Source: Sinorhizobium americanum
GTDB taxonomy: Bacteria; Pseudomonadota; Alphaproteobacteria; Rhizobiales; Rhizobiaceae
Reading direction: 5' to 3'
Assembly: GCF_001651855.1 (NCBI RefSeq)
Contig: NZ_LNQC01000055.1
Coordinates: 1 to 64,000, forward strand
DNA: 64,000 nucleotides
The translations under genes were made by a program, and so were the position numbers. Under the pieces are notes generated by a model. It did no database searches and was not told the origin of the DNA. It saw only the letters and a list, made by a program, of their open reading frames with translations. This document shows positions 63,026-64,000 of this stretch, piece by piece. The first letter of the stretch is position 1, and each line of letters begins with the position of its first letter.

Positions 63026-64000
63026 TCAGGCCCAATGATGCCTATTGGAAAGACATGCCTTCTCGGTGGCGTGAAAGGCCTCGGCGCAGTAGTCGACCAT
63101 CGATGCGTCGGTGACCTGAGCAGTCATGTCCTCGTCCTTGCGATAGTCTGCGAGTGCGAGCTCCAGTGCTGCGTGCAGAACTCTGAAAAATGCGGCATTC
63201 ATGGAAGCATTGCTCATGTATGTTCCCGGGTAGCCGGTGTAGATACCGTGTTGCAGGCACCTGTGAGCGAAGGCCCTTCCATGCTTTTGCGAAGGCAGAA
63301 GGATATCGAACATGGTATCGCTTCCGAGAACGCGCGCAGGTATTCCGCTGCGCTCGAAGGAGGTTTGGAATTGCCTCTTGAGCGCTGAGCCCCTTTCGGC
63401 GAGGCGCTCGACAATTTTTGCTTCCTCAAATATCTCCTGTGTCAGGTTGCCGGCCACAAAGGCGCGGTTCTCGCGCAGATACGTGTTGCCGAGATAAGCC
63501 CTGTCTGCTCCCGCCATGGCATCCGCGGTGCCGGCGACCGCGGAAAGGCCGACGCCTTGTGCGACCCCCTTGGCCAATGTGATGATGTCAGGTTTCACAC
63601 CATGTTTTCGGCAGTAGCCACCCTTGGCATAACGAAGTCCGCACAGGACCTCATCCACAACCAGTAGAACCCCATGCAGTCTTGCCAAGCTGGAGATTTC
63701 TTGGAGCAATTCGGGGGGAAAGACCGAGGGCTCGGGCGTGAAGAAAATGCCTGCGACTGTGCCCTGGTTCCTGGCCAGTTGCTGTTCCAGAATACCGAGA
63801 TCGTATTGATAATCCTGGATGTGTTGATCCTTAGCCGGAGGATTGTCCGACCAGGGAGGCTGTTGAAAGATGTCGTGCCAGCCGTGGAAGCCAGCCGTCA
63901 GGATAACCGGCCGACCAGTTCGGTAGCGAGCGATCCGAACGGCCGCTTCCGTTGCACAAGATCCGGTTCTCAGAAAGAACACTCTAGGAGTATCTGGGAA
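63026..64000 (-). CDS. Class III aminotransferase (GSA-aminomutase-like), partial
   Basis: The frame is open to the window edge, so the N terminus is missing. Visible: FFLRTGSCATEAAVRIARYR (substrate/PLP region), AGFHGWHD, VVDEVLCGLRYAKGG with the PLP aspartate, and the lysine in IITLAKGVAQGVGLSAVAGT. It is fold-type I, near glutamate-1-semialdehyde aminomutase and the class III enzymes that act on keto sugars in aminoglycoside synthesis. It starts the operon with the HAD and TreT-like genes. The substrate is unknown. Confidence 0.82.
   Translation of the reverse strand, partial: FPDTPRVFFLRTGSCATEAAVRIARYRTGRPVILTAGFHGWHDIFQQPPWSDNPPAKDQHIQDYQYDLGILEQQLARNQGTVAGIFFTPEPSVFPPELLQEISSLARLHGVLLVVDEVLCGLRYAKGGYCRKHGVKPDIITLAKGVAQGVGLSAVAGTADAMAGADRAYLGNTYLRENRAFVAGNLTQEIFEEAKIVERLAERGSALKRQFQTSFERSGIPARVLGSDTMFDILLPSQKHGRAFAHRCLQHGIYTGYPGTYMSNASMNAAFFRVLHAALELALADYRKDEDMTAQVTDASMVDYCAEAFHATEKACLSNRHHWA

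Noticed and set aside
1-64000. tRNA, rRNA, CRISPR arrays, nod box, tts box, complete insertion sequences
   Set aside because: I looked for these by eye and found none I could support. A dedicated search could still find weak examples.

Overview
The window looks like part of a rhizobial genome, most likely Sinorhizobium/Ensifer or a close relative. This rests on protein flavour: DUF982, ROK-regulated sugar ABC loci, IS66 debris, a NopM/IpaH-like leucine-rich-repeat remnant, and several RpoN/NifA-type promoters. No tool was run; the genus is an inference. The left edge is the 3' end of pyruvate carboxylase, normally a chromosomal core gene. The rest is mostly accessory DNA with insertion-sequence remnants and decayed genes.

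Layout. 0.2-7 kb: a LysR regulator divergent from an uptake and breakdown operon for sulfur amino acids (binding protein, permease, ATPase, MalY/PatB-type C-S lyase, RidA, D-cysteine desulfhydrase-like enzyme). 7.1-9.3 kb: ahpC with a lost stop codon and a badly frameshifted ahpF. 9.3-13.8 kb: two AraC regulators, a siderophore-interacting flavoprotein and an MFS carrier. 13.8-16.6 kb: IS66 debris and a chemoreceptor. 17.4-21.6 kb: flavin reductase, fatty-acid-hydroxylase-like membrane enzyme, a PoyD-type radical SAM peptide epimerase and its Nif11-leader precursor peptide, all on the minus strand. 22.2-30.3 kb: a cold-shock protein, then a ROK-regulated sugar ABC operon with a Gfo/Idh dehydrogenase. 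30.3-38.6 kb: truncated chemoreceptor, small HTH protein, GntR regulator, HAD phosphatase, GNAT, SDR fragment, DegT aminotransferase, second ROK regulator and a disordered hypothetical protein. 38.8-44.5 kb: a small sigma-54-driven ORF, an RTX protein, and an operon of two double-glycine peptides with HlyD and C39-peptidase ABC exporter. 44.9-54.2 kb: DUF982, an EgtD-like methyltransferase, an S9 peptidase, an aldose-1-epimerase homologue and a Baeyer-Villiger-type monooxygenase. 54.4-60.6 kb: an RND efflux pair, an LRR-effector remnant and an AraC regulator. 60.9-64 kb: an operon of a class III aminotransferase, a HAD phosphatase and a TreT-like glycosyltransferase, cut by the window edge.

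The most notable theme is that unrelated peptide systems appear wired to the nitrogen-fixation regulon. By eye I find five -24/-12 (sigma-54) elements with GG-N10-GC spacing. Three have perfect NifA upstream sites (TGT-N10-ACA) and two have one-mismatch sites. They sit in front of the Nif11-leader RiPP precursor, the double-glycine peptide/exporter operon, the S9 peptidase, the monooxygenase and a 62-residue ORF. The RiPP precursor ends in a 15-residue run made only of A, V, L, I and a final T next to a peptide epimerase. A D-residue-containing, gramicidin-like hydrophobic peptide made inside nodules is a testable hypothesis.
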